DNA of 6,029 nt, taken from the NCBI GenBank assembly GCA_964616985.1, contig CAZTVF010000191.1, forward strand, positions 1-6,029, given 5' to 3'. Under the pieces are notes generated by a model, which was not told the origin of the DNA, made no database searches, and saw only the letters and a program-made list of their open reading frames with translations. Each line of letters starts with the position of its first letter. Within the stretch, counting starts at the first letter, position 1. Both the position numbers and the translations under genes were made by a program. The DNA is from CAZTVF01 sp964616985 (GTDB taxonomy: Bacteria > Planctomycetota > Phycisphaerae > SM23-33). This document shows, in pieces, positions 5,030 to 6,029 of the stretch.

Positions 5030-6029
5030 ATGGAGAAGATCCTCTACTCGCGCGAGATTCCGCTTCGATGGGATGTGGATGTGGCCGTCATCGGAGGCGG
5101 TATGGCCGGCGCGTGTGCCGCCTGTGCAGCGGCGGACAGCGGTGCGTCGGTAGCGTTGGTCGAGCGGTTTGCATCCGCCGGCGGCATGATGACCAACGGG
5201 GGCGTGAACAACTTCAGCGGCGAGACCGGGGGCCAAGGCCGGGTCTTTGACGACATCATCGCGCAACTTGCTGCCTTCGGCGCTGTTGCTCCGTACGAGC
5301 CTTGGATCCCTTTCGGCCCCGAACGCGGTTTCGATCATGAAATCCTCAAGAGCGTGCTTCAGGAAGTGCTGCTGAAACGCGGCGTGGCCTTGCTGCTGCA
5401 CACCCGCTTTATGGACGTGGCCGGCGCGGCAGACGGCGGTCGCATCGACGCCGTCGTGCTGCGGGGCGCCTCGGGCCCCGAAGCGCTGCGCGCCAGGCAG
5501 TTCATCGACTGCACGGGCGAGGCGGAGCTGGCTCATCTCGCCGGTTGCGAAACCATGAAGGGCCGGACGAGCGATGGGCTGCAACTGCCGATGAGCCTGA
5601 TGTATTTTGTGCGCGAGGTCGATGACGCAGACCGGTCGTGCCAGGTGCCCGAAGGCTGGCAGCAGCCGATCGTGACGGAGGCCGATTTGCCCATGACCAG
5701 CGTCTGGCCCAACGGCCCCCGGAGCAAGGCGATCAAGATCAAGATTATCGGCCATGACTCGACTGACACGGAGAGCATGAGCCGCGCCGAGATCGCCGCG
5801 CGGCGTCGCATGCTGCAAGTGCTGGATTTCCACCAGCGCAGGGCCGGCAAGCCCTGGCGGCTGTCGTATGCCTCGCCCATCATCGGCATCCGCGAAGGCC
5901 GGCGCGTCGTAGGGGATTATGTGCTGACCGAGTCGGATGTCCGCGCCGGCCGGGCCTTCGAGGACGGCGTCGCGGTGGGGAGCTACTACATGGACGCCCA
6001 TGAGCCAATCAATGACAAACGCACCAGTT
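5030..6029 (+). CDS. FAD-dependent oxidoreductase (FAD_oxidored, PF12831 type), C-terminus beyond window
   Basis: The first 333 codons of a flavoprotein are present and uninterrupted. A short lead (residues 1-14) is followed by the Rossmann beta-alpha-beta fold DVAVIGGGMAG (residues 17-27). Its second strand ends in E45 (ALVER), which binds the ribose of FAD. GGMMTNGGVNNF (51-62) is the family's flavin-contacting loop. QFIDCTGEAELAHLAG is the second FAD motif. ASPIIGIREGRR, then GDYVLTESDV and AVGSYYMDAH, match the conserved middle of PF12831 proteins, which are usually about 430-600 aa or more. No signal peptide is seen, so it is probably cytoplasmic. The reaction is not established for most of this family, although members are often encoded beside glycoside hydrolases and sulfatases. 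It may oxidise a sugar or sugar acid released by the neighbouring glycosidases; that is inference from context. The gene is divergent from GH2 and follows the sialidase-like remnant by 48 bases. Confidence 0.88.
   Translation, partial: MEKILYSREIPLRWDVDVAVIGGGMAGACAACAAADSGASVALVERFASAGGMMTNGGVNNFSGETGGQGRVFDDIIAQLAAFGAVAPYEPWIPFGPERGFDHEILKSVLQEVLLKRGVALLLHTRFMDVAGAADGGRIDAVVLRGASGPEALRARQFIDCTGEAELAHLAGCETMKGRTSDGLQLPMSLMYFVREVDDADRSCQVPEGWQQPIVTEADLPMTSVWPNGPRSKAIKIKIIGHDSTDTESMSRAEIAARRRMLQVLDFHQRRAGKPWRLSYASPIIGIREGRRVVGDYVLTESDVRAGRAFEDGVAVGSYYMDAHEPINDKRTS

Noticed and set aside
4715..6001. A 428-codon open minus-strand frame opposite the oxidoreductase
   Set aside because: The plus strand carries unmistakable FAD-binding motifs through the same bases; the minus translation has no domain pattern and overruns the sialidase-like remnant.
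1..6029. CRISPR arrays, tRNA or rRNA genes
   Set aside because: No regularly spaced repeat series, cloverleaf or conserved rRNA segment was seen on either strand.

Overview
The window is GC-rich bacterial DNA (72% GC counted over 2341-2440) with scattered mobile-element debris and a glycan-degradation neighbourhood. The gene content is a GH2 glycosidase with a C-terminal amidotransferase-like domain, a sialidase-like fragment and a PF12831-type FAD oxidoreductase. This mix is common in the Planctomycetes-Verrucomicrobia-Lentisphaerae group and related environmental lineages. That placement is inference; no rRNA or other marker gene is present.

Region 1 (1 to about 890, minus strand) is the upstream end of an IS110-family insertion element running off the left edge. 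Its transposase has the family's DEDD catalytic tetrad (D12, E65, D104, D107), but a one-base frameshift between residues 61 and 62 splits it. The roughly 140 bases upstream of its GTG start are full of short hairpins. This is where IS110-group elements encode their bridge RNA. A 10-nt sequence in one hairpin loop is perfectly complementary to the transposase ribosome binding site, and the match extends to 11 bp.

Region 2 (about 890-1390) contains no convincing intact gene. It has an AT-rich patch (39% GC over 921-1020) with a perfect 9-bp hairpin and a tandem pair of TGTACA-containing 11-mers 12 bp apart. It also has two possible gene remnants facing each other: a receiver-domain-like tail on plus and an integrase-like tail on minus.

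Region 3 (1390-4290, minus) is a complete 966-codon GH2 glycoside hydrolase with both catalytic glutamates visible. It appears cytoplasmic, with a good Shine-Dalgarno before a GTG start.

Region 4 (4291-5029) separates the divergent GH2 and oxidoreductase genes. From 4372 to about 4742 nothing is recognisable. Positions 4743-4981 hold the C-terminal tail of a sialidase/BNR-like protein broken by a one-base deletion.

Region 5 (5030 to the right edge, plus) is the N-terminal 333 codons of an FAD-dependent oxidoreductase with a clear dinucleotide-binding fold. The GH2 and oxidoreductase genes plausibly belong to one polysaccharide-utilisation locus in which the sialidase-like gene has decayed. 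The IS110 element and other remnants mark the locus edge as a recombination-prone site.
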